A stretch of 64,000 nucleotides of DNA from the NCBI GenBank assembly GCA_947179155.2, contig OX359286.1:12186024-12250023 (forward strand). The letters are read 5' to 3'. Position numbers and translations under genes: made by a program. This DNA is from Hedera helix (taxonomy: Eukaryota; Streptophyta; Magnoliopsida; Apiales; Araliaceae). Under the pieces are notes generated by a model, which saw nothing but the letters and a program-made list of their open reading frames with translations, was not told the origin of the DNA and ran no database searches. Numbering within the stretch: the first letter of the stretch is position 1; the number at the start of each line of letters is the position of its first letter. Below, in pieces: positions 48,418-61,300 of the stretch.

Positions 48418-48514
48418 GGCGTCTAGACGCCCAAGTGTACGCCCGGACATTGTTTGGTTCTGCCCATTGGCGTCTAGACGCCCCAAAACAGTCTTGGTCC
48501 GGCGTCTAGACGCC
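48418..48514 (+). repeat. Three copies of the palindrome GGCGTCTAGACGCC
   Basis: Perfect 14-bp palindromes at 48418-48431, 48469-48482 and 48501-48514 in a short GC-rich island within AT-rich DNA. A degenerate GTACGCCCGG copy lies between. They lie in the presumed transcribed part, about 0.8 kb after the TATA box. Confidence 0.9.
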
Positions 48515-48529
48515 CATGCTCGAAAAAAA

Positions 48530-49340
48530 ATAATTTATTTTACTATTATTTTAACCAATAAATGTATTTTTAATGATAAATAATTGATTTAATAATTAAA
48601 AGAGGATAAATATTATCAAATGTTTAATATTATAATTAAATATTATTATTAATATAATAATATTAGAAAATCATGAAAATATTATTAAATGGGTAATAAT
48701 ATTAGTAAATGAATAAAATATTATTAAATGATCAATAATATTAGTATATGATTAAAAAATTATTAAATGATGAATAACATTAATAAGTGATTAAAATATT
48801 ATTAAATGACTAATAATATTAGTAAGAGATTAAAATATTATTAAATGATTAATAATATTAATAAGAGAATAAAATATTATTAAATGGTTAATAATATTAA
48901 TAAGTGATTAAAATATTATTAAATGATTAATAATATTAGTAAGAGATTAAAATATTATTAAATGATTAATAATATTAATAAGAGAATAAAATATTATTAA
49001 ATGGTTAATAATATTAATATGTGATTAAAATATTATTAAATGGTTAATAATATTAATAAGGGATTAAATATTATTAAATGGTTAATAATATTAATAAGTG
49101 ATTAAAATATTATTAAATGGTTAATAATATTAATAAGTGATTAAAATATTATTAGATGGTTAATAATATTAGTAAGTGATTAAAATATTATTAAATGATT
49201 AATAATATTTGTAATAGATTAAAATATTACTAAATGGATAATAATATTAATAAGTGATTAAAATATTATTAAATGGTTAATAATATTTGAAGGTAATTGT
49301 ATATTATCAAAGGTAGATAATATTTTGAGATATTTGGTAC
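48530..49340. repeat. AT-rich minisatellite of about 39-bp units
   Basis: About 20 degenerate units built from TTAAAATATTATTAAATGG and TTAATAATATTAATAAG. Unit length varies by one or two bases. It follows the GC palindrome island, as an AT-rich region does in LTR-0 at 60-1030. Confidence 0.88.
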
Positions 49341-50043
49341 ATTATTAAATGTCCGAATCATTAAGTTATGTAAAAGAAGAAAGTCTAATTGAATTAAACC
49401 AATGTAAATAGTCCATTTGTGACTAATTTAGACAGCTTATTAAAAGTAGGTCATACGAAGCATGTGTAGTGAATGCGTAAGTTGGTTAAGTGTACCCGAC
49501 ATGTCCAACTAGATTTGGGCTAGGGTTTTTGCCCGGAACGTATTGGTTCATTTGTCGGACAACTAAAGAGTTAATACTTTGAAGTTAAGGTCTTAAGTTA
49601 AGACTAAGTAATAGTCATTATATCTAATGATTATTTCAATTTTCCTATATAAATTGTAGGTTGAACGAGAAACGCAAATAAGCGTAACTGGTAGAAGCAA
49701 ACCAGACAAGTTTTTCAGAACGTGTTGTATTATGTGCATGAATTATAAGTTTGTTATTAAACTGAGATGTGCTCATACGTGGTTATGTGCAAAGATGTTT
49801 TAATGTGCCTTTGTGCAATAAGTTGATTTGAACTATTGATATGCGGTAGTTGATTTAAGACAATTGTTCTGCATTGAACTATATAACATGATAGAGGTTA
49901 GACATGAAGCATAGATTAAATGCGAGGCATGATATGCATGAGCAGTAGGTCATAAACTGAAATGCATGAAAAGCATGATGTTAGTATAAATTGCAGATTT
50001 TATGTGAAGCATGTAATGTATTATGTGTAGCTGTTAGACTTGT

Positions 50044-50084
50044 TGAGCCGTCGTGCTAACTCTTGCCTAAACCAACATTTTCAG
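50044..50084 (+). other. Stem-loop-like plus acceptor-like CAG, family A
   Basis: TTGAGC...GCTAA forms an imperfect version of the stem seen elsewhere. It is followed by CTCTTGCCTAAACCAAC and ATTTTCAG ending at 50084. ACCAAC may serve as branch point. It sits 143 bp before the nested copia-type LTR. Confidence 0.4.
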
Positions 50085-50227
50085 ATAAAGCTAGTTACCT
50101 GAAATTCTCGATAAAGAACAAGGAACAGAAAAACATATTACTTCCATTGAAGATCTAAATATCTATTGTAGATATCAGTCCGAATTGGACAGGTAAATGA
50201 TTGTGTAGAATAAGACTTAGTTGGTAT

Positions 50228-52200
50228 TGAAAGAAGTATGCCATCAAGCCAATCACATTTGATTTGATAAGCATATACTTTGTAATCTTGTTCATTTATT
50301 AATAAAAGTATCAAGGCATTTCTTTATTCGTGATTAATTACTTGAATTAATCAAATGGATAAACCCATAGTTTTCGAGCAATGCTTTTAGAACCATGATG
50401 AGGATCATGCTAATGAGATCTAAATTCAAGATAGCTCAAAACTAAAATTGTTCCTAATCGTTGGATCACTAAAAAGGGGATTAGTGGATCCGGATAGATT
50501 GGTACATACTATGCTTGCTCTTATGAAGAGGATGATTGATCTTATAATCATTTGTGTAGAAACACTAAAGCAAGTATGTAGGTGCTTATTAGAGAATAAG
50601 TTCACTGAACGTGACTCGCTCAAGGAACACCTAATGGAGTTTTACTCGTCTGTCAATAGGAGTTCCTTATGTGATAGTCGTACAAGTGATCCTCAGACTT
50701 GAGATCATCTTAGTATCTTGTGTGTACTAAGTTATACTTTGACATATTCCTTAAGACCTATTGGTATATCAAAGGATGTGCTTGGGTATAATAAGGTACA
50801 CATGGAGATAGATGAATGATCAACAAAGGATCTACCACTTCCAGTAAAGGGAGAGAATGTCCTATGCGATTCAATAAGTGACAACTCAGAAATCCCTGAC
50901 CAGGGTTGAATGGAATTAGAAAGGAGTTTCTAATTTACATTAACTAGAGTTGTGTATTTGTGAATTGAAATGCATATAATCAAATAAATAAGACTTGACA
51001 GAAATTCCGTGTCTTATATTTGATTGGGACATTGTACGGTAGAAGGATTGAATTGTACGGTAACTATTTGCTGAAAGGTTCTTTTACGATTAAATGTTGA
51101 AATCTATATTATCTGGAAAGTCGACTAATCGCTAAGGGGGCTTACCCTTATTGTGGAATAATTATTTATTCTGAATTAAAGAGTTAATTCGTAATAAATG
51201 AATTAGAATTGTTCTAATTTATTTATTATACAACCGGTTTAATATGGAGAGCCTAAAGAGTCACACCGCAAAAGAGTAATATTTATTTTAGAAGTGAATG
51301 GCATAATCGTAATAATAAATTAAGTATATTTAATTTATACTATGGTGATAGAATAAATTAAATAGCTTAATATTTATAATTTAGTATTTTAGAAATACTA
51401 ATTATAAATTAATAAGAGGAGTCTTATTATTATTATTATTACTATTACTATTACTACTAGAATTATTATTTAGTTCCTAAATGGTTTAGGAATTAATTAA
51501 TAAGTAGTAATATTATTATTAAATAATTAAGTTCCTAAATAGTTTAGGAATTATAATTATAATAATTAATTAAGTTACTAAATGGTTTAGTAATTAATTA
51601 ATAAGAAGTACTCTCATTATTAAATAATTAAGTTCCTAAATGGTTTAGAAATTGTAATTAATTAATTTAGTTCCTAATTAAATTGGGAATCAAATTAAAA
51701 CCCTAATCCTAAATAGTTTAGGAGGGTTGACTAGATCTATAAATAAGAGGAGTCTTATCATAGATCAATGTTACACACTCTTTCATTATATTAGAGAGAG
51801 TACTCCATAATTCTCTAGATCTAAGAGTTAGAGAGAGAGAGAGATAATTAGGGCTAGCCACCCATGGTTTAGAGAAACCAAGATCCACTTCTTTAATTCA
51901 TAGATATCTTGGTGGATCACCTCTAGAGGCTCAACACTTGGGGAGCTGACATTGATCCGTGGAATCTAATCGGTGAATTATGAAGATGAACGTGAAGGAT
52001 TAAAGGGAGATGAACTTGTACCCGTGGAAGCTTGGTTCTACAAAGGTATAAATTCTCTTATCCTTCCTCAATTAATAATAGTCGCATAAGAAAGATCCGG
52101 GTTATTGGTTTGTACAAAAATTTTTAAAATCTGATTTTTATTGCTTCCGTTGCGCTTATATGATTTGATTATATGTATGCCATATTTTTGCAAACCAACA
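50228..52200 (+). mobile_element. Solo LTR, probably Ty1/copia, nested in the family-A LTR
   Basis: Bounded by TG at 50228 and CAAACCAACA ending at 52200, with GGTAT on both sides (50223-50227 and 52201-52205). The 3' half is reverse-homologous to 54511-55461. It has a TATA box (51738), a short leader with GAGAGAGAGAGA at about 51830, TTCCTAAATGGTTTAGGAA-type inverted motifs (51460-51720) and the TTGCTTCCGTTGCGC motif often seen at copia LTR ends. The superfamily is inferred. The 5' boundary depends on the duplication, because the other copy is incomplete there. The frame at 50448-50702 has no recognisable domain. Confidence 0.7.
51738..51745 (+). promoter_or_regulatory. TATA box of the copia-type LTR
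   Basis: TATAAATA in GATCTATAAATAAGAGG. The reverse copy has it at 54963-54970 on the minus strand. Confidence 0.65.
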
Positions 52201-52447
52201 GGTATGTTATGTGAGTATTAAATACTCAAATTGATTGTAATAGAATGTCGTATCATGTATGATATTGAGACATACTGGGAATGTATAAAGATTTCGATTC
52301 TGGAATAGAAAGAGATGTTGTAAAATTATAAATAAATGGTTGTTTATCAATTATAATATTGTTGTAATTCATGAACAATAAGGAAAATGTTGTACTCGTG
52401 TTGAACCGGATCCGAGGTTCAAGGAACCCGGATTTGGGGTCGTCACA

Positions 52448-54510
52448 GAAAACTTCTAGTTGTTTCATTATTTCCTTCAAATTATTAAATAAATAGATAA
52501 TTTAGTATCTTATTACTTCGTTCAGCTTTGTTTTTGCATCAAAATATGCAATCTTATCAATCTCGCAATCAAAACCATACGTACAACTAAAACAAGTCAT
52601 TGGTTCTAGAAAACTTCTAGTTGTTTCATTATTTCCTTCAAATTAGTAAACAAATAGATGATTTAATGTCATATTACTTTGTTCAACATTGTTGAGCATC
52701 AAAAGGCGCAATCCAATCACTCTCGCATTCAAAAGCGTACGTACAACTAACACAAGTCATCGGTGAAAGAAAACTTCTAGTTGTTTCATTATTTCTTTCA
52801 AATTGGTAATCAAATAGATGATTTTGTGTCAGATTACTTGGTTCACCTTTGTTTAGCATGAAAAGGTGAAATCTTATTACTCTCGCATTCAAAACTATAC
52901 GTACAACTAACACAAGTCCTCGGTGAAAGAAAACTTCTACTTGTTTCATTATTTCCTTCAAATTACTAAGCAAATAGATGATTTAATGTCATATTACTTC
53001 GTTCAACTTTGTTTAGCATCAAAAGGTGCAATCCTATCACTCTCGCATTCAAAATCGTACGTACAACTAACGCAAGTCCTCGGTTAAAGAAACTTCTAGT
53101 TTTTTTATTATTTCCTTCAAATTGGTAAACAAATAGATGATTTAGTGTCATATTACTTCGTTCAACTTTGTTTAGCATCAAAAGGTGCAATCCTATCACT
53201 GTTGCATTCAAAACCGTACGTACAACTAACACAACTCCTCGGATAAAGAAAACTTCTAGTTGTTTCATTATTTTCTTCAAATTATTAAATAAATAGATGA
53301 TTTAGTGTCGTATTACTTCGTTCAACTTTGTTTAGCATCAAAAGGTGCAATCCTGTCACTATCGCATTGAAAACCGTACATACAACTAACACAAGTCCTC
53401 GGATAAAGAAAACTTCTAGTTGTTTCATTATTTTCTTCAAATTATTAAATAAATAGATGATTTAGTGTCATATTACTTCGTTACACTTTGTTTAGCATCA
53501 AAAGGTGGAATCCTATCACACTCGCATTCAAAACCGTACGTACAACTAACACAAGTCCTCGGTTAAAAAAACTTCTAGTTATTTCATTATTTCCATCAAA
53601 TTGGTAAACAAATAGATGATTTAGTGTCATATTACTTCGTTCAAATTTGTTTAGCATCAAAAGGTGCAATCCTATCACTTTCGCATTCAAAACCGTACGT
53701 ACAACTAACACAAGTCCTCGGATAAAGAAAAATTCTAGTTGTTTCATTTTTTCCTTCAAATTATTAAATAAATAGATGATTTAGTGTCGTATTACTTCGT
53801 TCAACTTTGTTTAGCATCAAAAGGTCCAATCCTATCACTATCGCATTGAAAACCGTACGTACAACTAAAACATAAGTCCTTGGATAAAGAAAACATCTAG
53901 TTGTTTCATTATTTCCTACAAATTATTAAACAAATAGATGATTTAGTGTCATATTACTTCGTTCAACTTAGTTTAGCATCAAAAGGTGCAATCCTATCAC
54001 TATCGCATTCAAAACCGTACGTACAACTAACACAAGTCCTCGCATATAGAAAACTTCTAGTTGTTTCATTATTTCCTTCAAATTACTAAACAAATAGATG
54101 ATTTAGTGTCGTATTACTTCGTTCAACTTTGTTTAGCATCAAAAGGTCCAATCCTATCACTATCGCATTGAAAACCGTACGTACAACTAAAACACAAGTC
54201 CTCGGATAAAGAAAACATCTAGTTGTTTCATTATTTCCTACAAATTATTAAACAAATAGATTATTTAGTGTCATATTACTTCGTTCAACTTAGTTTAGCA
54301 TCAAAAGGTGCAATCCTATCACTATCGCATTCAAAACCGTACGTACAACTAACACAAGTCCTCGCATATAGAAAACTTCTAGTTGTTTCATTATTTCCTT
54401 CAAATTACTAAACAAATAGATGATCTAATGTCATATTACTTCATTCACTTTTGTTTTACATCAAAAGGTGCAATCCTATTAGTCTCGCAATCAAAACCGT
54501 ACGTACAACT
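52448..54510. repeat. Tandem satellite, block 3 (about 13 monomers)
   Basis: Resumes in register after the family-A LTR. About 53781-54100 and 54103-54422 are a nearly identical two-monomer unit (shift 322 bp), sharing AAGGTCCAATCC and ACAACTAAAACA. Monomers from about 52490 resemble those from about 40840 in block 2. It ends at ACGTACAACT against the copia-type LTR. Confidence 0.95.
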
Positions 54511-55461
54511 TGTTGGTTTGCAAAAATTATGGCATACATATAATCAAATTATATAAGCGCAACGGAAGCAATAAAAATCAGATTTTAAAATTTTTGTACA
54601 AACCAATAACCCGGATCTTTCTTGTGCGACTATTATTAATTGAGGAAGGATAAAAGAATTTATACCTTTGTAGAACCAAGCTTCCACGGGTACAAGTTCA
54701 TCTCCCTTTGATCCTTCACGTTCTTCTTCAAATTCACCGATTAGATTCCACGGATCAATGTTAGCTCCCCAAGTGTTGAGCCTCTAGAGGTGATCCACCA
54801 AGAGATCTATGAATTAAAGAAGTGGATCTTGGTTTCTCCAAACCATAGGTGGCTAGCCCTAATTCTCTCTCTCTCTCTAACTCTTAGATCTAGAGAATTA
54901 TGGAGTACTCTATCTAATCTAATGAAAGAGTATGTAACCTTGATCTATAATAAGACTCCTCTTATTTATAGATCTAGTCAACCCTCCTAAACTATTTAGG
55001 ATTAGGGTTTTAATTTAATTCCCAATTTAATTAGGAACTAAATTAATTAATTACAATTCCTAAACCATTCAGGAACTTAATTATTTAATAATGAGAGTAC
55101 TTCTTATTAATTAATTACTAAACCATTTAGTAACCTAATTAATTATTATAATTATAATTCCTAAACTATTTAGGAACTTAATTATTTAATAATAATATTA
55201 CTATTTATTAATTAATTACTAAACCATTTAGTAACTAAATAATAATACTAGTAATAATAATAATAGTAATAATAATAATAATAAGACTCCTCTTATTAAT
55301 TTATAATTAGTATTTCTAAAATACTAAATTATAAATATTAAGCTATTTAATTTATTCTATCACCATAGTATAAATTAAATATACTTAATTTATTATTACA
55401 ATTATGCCATCCACTTCTAAAATAAATATTACTCTTTTGCGGTGTGACCCTTTAGGTTCTC
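54511..55461 (-). mobile_element. Copia-type LTR, reverse copy, interrupted
   Basis: Starts TGTTGGTTTGCAAAA on the plus strand, which is the reverse complement of the end of the LTR at 50228-52200, and matches that LTR back to about 51250. At AGGTTCTC (55461) it is cut by the reverse Ty3 element. The remainder should lie beyond the window. The small plus-strand frame at 54790-54990 is not a gene. Confidence 0.8.
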
Positions 55462-58306
55462 TGTGACGCCCCCAAATCTGGGCCCACACAGCCCAAACTT
55501 GAGTCGTCAAAAGATTACAACAAAATTATTACAACAAAGCACAACGTACTACAATACAGTGTATAATAATACACAACTAAGTCTTCACTATTATTGCCAC
55601 ACTATTTTACAAAACGTGAAGACTATGATAACTATTCCTCGGACCCTCACTCCATTCCCCGGCTAGACCCTGTTATGTTTTCATTTCCTGTTGAAAAACA
55701 ATGGAACAAAAGAAAGGGTGAGCTCAAATAGCCTAGTAAGAAATATCATGAGTAAGATAATGACGAATAAATTATCATTAGCCTTCAACAGTTGAGTTCT
55801 TGATAGAATACAATAGAATACAAGGTTTATATCAAAAACTGTAGTTAAATTCTTAAAAAATGTTCAGATCAATAATAGCAGCGGAATGGGCAATCTATTA
55901 GAAGAATAATGCAGATTATAATGTCCACTCGCTTCTCTTTTTCGTAAAAACATCATCAACTTTTATCATCTGAAATACCATTAGTCATGATAATAAAATT
56001 CACAGTTCTTGATCATAATCATGCAAATCAACAGTTCATCTTTGCACTATGGGCCGAAGATATTTAATATAGCACCAGCGGTCATGATTATACCAGATTC
56101 AGCCTTTGGTGATAATCATACCAAACAACAGTTCATCTATGCACTACGGGCCAAAGAGAACTTTCACCACGTGCCATAAAAGACACCGAACAGATGTATC
56201 GCCTTTAACCTATTATATCGCCTTTAACCTATCATCTGTTCAACAAATATATCACATCTGTGCCCCCGGCCACAGATATTCACAACAGCTTGATTTTTGG
56301 ATGATTAAAATGATATAAATGATGAACAGAAGAAATAGGATAACAATAAGTATCGGAAGTTTACTTTGTACAGATTCAAATAATGTCCAAATTGTCAACA
56401 TGATGTGGAGTGAAATTTAAAAATGATATTCAAGATCCACAGTTCAGAATAACGGTTACAATTCAATAGAAAGGTTCACGTAAATAGGAAGGTTCAGTTG
56501 AAATAATGAAGTTCAACTATTATGGAACATATAATATTTTCAGGAATTATAGAAGCAATAGTTCCATAATAAATTTCGATTTAGGAGTATGAAAGAAAAT
56601 AATATCCCTTACCGTAGCAGGTTTGATTAACAAAAGGTGAAGGAAATTAATACAAAGGGTTATTCACCAACAGGCGGCAATCCGCTCCGTAAGGTTATTC
56701 CCACAATTTAATAGAATTTGAGTACAAAGAGTTATTCACCAAACAGGCGGCAATCCGCTCCGTAAGGTTATTCTCAGAGATTAATAATGAATGAATACGA
56801 AAGGTTATTCACCAACAGGCGGCAATCCGCTCCGTAAGGTTATTCCCATAATTTAATACATGGAAATAAAAGGCACGTCTTATGAGTAAGGAAGAAACAA
56901 TATTATTATCGAGAATCAAATAATGATAATCCCTTATCATAGTACGTTTGAATAATGGAAGATGAAAAAGATGGTATCCCTTACCTCAACACGTGACTGG
57001 ATATTGATTTAAATGAGGTTGATTAACTTGAACAGTACACGTATACTTATAGATCTTCACAAATACTCAAGATGACTTAAGCACACTTAGAGAGAACTTT
57101 CACAAGAAGTATTTAGAGAGAGAAAGAAAGAACAAGTAAGGAAGTTTATGAAAAATCCTTAAGTTAAGGCTTCTATTTATAGCCAAAAATCTTATCATTC
57201 CTTTAATCTAAACCATTCATTTCAAAAATCATCTTTTAATCTACACCATCCATTTCAAATTTTATATTATCTTTAATCTACACCATTCATTTCATATCAC
57301 CTAACTTTATATTATAAACAAATTAATTCAATTATTCAATAATAATTCACACTTTAATCTACACCATTCATTTCATATCACCTAACTTTATATTATAAAC
57401 AAATAACTTTATTTATTCAACAATAATTCACACTTTAATCTACACCATTCATTTCATATCACCTAACTTTATATTATAAACAAATAACTTTATCAATTCA
57501 ATTATTATGACTAATTGTTATAAATACAGTATAGTTAGCTCTTCGATATCAAGTCAATTAATTAATGAAATACAACTGTTTAAATAACACCGTAATAGAG
57601 ATAACAATAATGCAGAAAGTATGTAAAAGAAAAATACGTTACTGTGTCATGATAATTATTGATTCAATAATGTGAATTACTGTGCATATGTTACTGTGAC
57701 AATTATTAGGTTCAATAATTTTAAAAAACAGTGCAACAACAATTATTGACTCAATGATATAAAATACAGTGTAATGACAATTATTAAATCAATAATGCAA
57801 AATACTGTGTAACAACAATTATTGAATTGATAATATAAAATATTATGCAGTGACAATTATCGATGAAATGATGCGTAACAGTTACGGTGTCAATTATCAG
57901 ACCAATAATATGAGACACTATGCAATACCGTGTGTTACTGTAGAGTACCGAGTGCTACAGAAAATACCAATAACTACCGTATGCTACTATTCTTTTATCA
58001 CCGGTATTTTAACAGTTCCGTTGACTATTTTTATTTAAAAAGGTTATTTCTATCGTTTTCTATATCCGACAAATATTCCGTCGTGGGGTCCATCAATAAT
58101 TTGTTATTTCGGCGCCGTCGGACCAAACGAATATTCCCCGACCAAACGAATATTCCCCGACAAAGCGAATATTGTCCGACAAAATAAAATTTGCACATAA
58201 CATCCTTAACTTTTAACTTTATCGATTTAACCACTTACTGTTTCAAAAAAAATATATATATGAAGAAAAATTAAATTTTGTATTTCATAAAATTCGGGGT
58301 CTTACA
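55462..58306 (-). repeat. 3' LTR of the second Ty3 copy
   Basis: 2845 bp with complete ends (plus strand TGTGACGCCCCC to GGGGTCTTACA). It has three hairpin units, a two-unit rather than three-unit version of the 92-bp repeat region, a TATA box at 57174-57181 (minus), and the short leader of the intact element rather than the variant leader at 16130-16780. Confidence 0.93.
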
Positions 58307-61300
58307 ACCTCCCCTCCTTGTGAAATTTCGTCCCCGAAATTGACGTACCTGACATATCGAAGAGGTAAGGATACTTAGATTTCATCTCAGATTCTAGCTC
58401 CCAGGTCATTTCCTCAGTATCTTGGTTCCTCCATAAAACCTTAACTTGAGGTATAACCTTTGAGCGTAGGATCTGCTCCTTCTTATCCAGGATCTTAACA
58501 GGTACCTGCTCGTATGTTAAATCATCTGCTATAACGTCTGGTTCTAACTCAATGACGTGGTTTGGGTCCTTCACATATTTACGTAACATAGATATGTGAA
58601 AAACGTTATGGATGCGAGACATACTTGGTGGTAGGGCTAGTCTGTAGGCTACGGTTCCTATTCGATCGAGGATTTCAAATGGGCCAATAAATCGAGGGTT
58701 GAGCTTTCCTCTCTTTCCGAATCTCGTAACCCCTTTCCATGGAGAAACACGTAAGAATACATGATCTCCGACGTTGAAACTTTCGTCTCTCCGATGAAGA
58801 TCAGCATAACTCTTTTGTCGTTCTTGTACGGTCTGTATTCGTTGTCGGATCATTTGGATTTTTTCGGTCGTCAAGCGTACCAACTCGGGTCCCAACAATT
58901 TTGCTTCTCCTATCTCATTCCAACATATTGGAGAGCGACACTTCCTTCCATACAATGCCTCGAATGGAGCCATGCCTATGCTTGCTTGGTAACTGTTGTT
59001 GTAAGAAAATTCCACCAACGGCAAGTACTTATCCCAACTTCCTTTGAAGTCTAATACACAAAGTCTCAAAAGATCTTCGAGGGTCTGGATCGTCCTTTCC
59101 GATTGTCCGTCCGTTTGAGGATGGTATGCAGAACTAAAACGTAGTTCAGTGCCCATAGCTTTTTGTAGACTGATCCAAAAGCGTGAAGTGAATCTAGGAT
59201 CTCGATCAGAAACTATGGAAACTGGCATGCCATGCAATCTCACGATCTCATTTATGTACATACCGGCAAGACGTTCAAGTGAAAAGTTTTCTCGTATAGG
59301 CAAGAAATGAGCAGATTTGGTCAATCTATCTACGATCACCCAAATTGCATCTAAGCCTTGAGAAACTTTTGGAAGACCCGTCACGAAGTCCATATTGATG
59401 TGTTCCCACTTCCATTCGGGAACTTCAAGTGATTGTAATGGACCTTTAGGAACTTGATGCTCTGCCTTGACACGTTGACAAGTTAGGCACCTTGAGATAA
59501 ACTCCGCAATCTCTCTTTTCATATTGTTCCACCAAAATGTATGTCGAAGATCTCGATACATCTTGGTACCTCCTGGGTGGATTGCAAACGGCGTGTTGTG
59601 TGCCTCCATCATGATTTTATGCTTTAATTCAGGATCGTTAGGAACGCATAGTCAAGAGTTGACTCGAAGTATTCCTTTCTCGTCGATTCTTGCTTCGGGA
59701 ATGGCACCTTCTTGTACTTTCTTTATCATGTTTATCAGTTCCGGATCGGTAGCTTGAGCAGCTTTAATTTTATCGATTAAAGTTGGTTCTACTCGCACGT
59801 GAGCAATCTTCGAGTGGGTCCCTGGTGTCTTTAGCTCTATCTCCATCTTTTGCAAGTCGTACAAAATACACTTTTGTGTTGTCAGCAGTGCACTTGTACT
59901 TGCATAAGATTTTCTGCTCAAAGCGTTAGCTACAACGTTCGCCTTTCCCGGGTGATACTGGATTGTGTGGTCATAATCCTTTAACAGCTCAAGCCAACGT
60001 CGTTGTCGCATGTTGAGTTCCTTCTGGGTGAAGAAATACTTGAGACTTTTATGATCCGTATAGATATCCACTTTTTCTCCGTACAAGTAGTGTCTCCAGA
60101 TCTTCAACGCGAAAACGACTGCTGCCAACTCTAGATCATGAGTAGGATAATTTTTCTCATAATCTTTGAGTTGTCGAGAGGCGTAGGCTATAACATTTCC
60201 ATGTTGCATAAGGACACAGCCTAGACCTTTGCCAGAAGCATCGATGTAGATAACAAATTCTCCTGATCCTGATGGTATGGTCAGAACAGGAGCTGAAACC
60301 AGTCTCTTCTTAAGTTCTTGGAAACTTTTCTCGCATTCCTCGCTCCATATGAATTTTGTGCTTTTCCGAGTAAACTGCGTTAATGGAGTGGCGATTCGAG
60401 AAAATCCTTCTACGAATCTCCGATAATAACCAGCTAGACCCAGAAAACTTCGGACTTCGGTTACTGTTTTGGGTTGTTCCCAATTTAGTACCGTTTCAAT
60501 CTTCGCAGGATCGACTGATATTCCTTGACTAGAAATCACATGCCCAAGAAACGCGACCTCCTCAAGCCAGAACTCACATTTCTTCAACTTGGCATATAAT
60601 TTGTTTTCACAGAGCTTTTGTAGTACAATCTCAGGTGTTGTTCATGATCCTCGCGACTCTTGGAGTATATGAGGATGTCATCAATAAAGACAACCACAAA
60701 ATGATCCAAATGTTCCTTGAATATCCGGTTCATCATGTCCATGAAAGCTGCAGGAGCATTAGTTAGTCCAAAAGGCATGACTAAGAACTCATAATGCCCA
60801 TAACGAGTTCTGAAAGCAGTCTTTGGAATGTCCTCAGCTTTAACCTTTAACTGATGATATCCAGAACGGAGATCAATCTTTGAGAAATGTTGAGCGCCTT
60901 GCAATTGATCAAACATGTCATCAATCCGAGGTAACGGGTGCCTGTTATTGATGGTGACATGGTTCAATTCTCGGTAGTCAATGCACAATCTCATACTCCC
61001 GTCTTTCTTCTTCACAAATAGAACAGGAGCACCCCAAGGTGATGCACTCGGACGAATGAAACCGGTATCCAACAATTCCTGTAGTTGGACTTTTAACTCT
61101 TGAAGTTCAATGTGAGCCATTCGGTAGGGAGCTTTGGAAATGGGCTTGGTACCGGGTTCAAGATCAATATAAAAATCAATTTCATGGTTTGGGGGTAAGC
61201 CAGGAAGTTCTTCAGGAAAAACGTCAGAAAACTCATTAACAATGGGAATATCATTCAAGTTTGACGTATTTTTGTTCAAATCAGTGACATGAGCTAAAAA

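Larger units (their letters stand above)
42970..52447 (+). mobile_element. Family-A solo LTR with nested Helitron and copia-type LTR
   Basis: Starts TGTAATATCCCAG, ends GGGGTCGTCACA, flanked by GAAAA at 42965-42969 and 52448-52452 in satellite. Removing the two nested insertions leaves about 4.4 kb with no coding domain, so it is a solo LTR. Inside are an AT-rich U3-like part (42970-44256), a TATA box (47627), a purine-rich leader (about 47680-47830), a GC palindrome island (48418-48514), an AT minisatellite (48530-49340) and a stem-loop/acceptor-like module (50044-50084). Frames at 43576 and 47672 have no recognisable domain. Confidence 0.87.

Noticed and set aside
20681..54510. Dozens of minus-strand open frames of about 69 codons with similar proteins
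   Set aside because: They recur every 160 bp because they are translations of the satellite monomer. They overlap each other, vary in ends and have no promoter or domain. Not a gene family.
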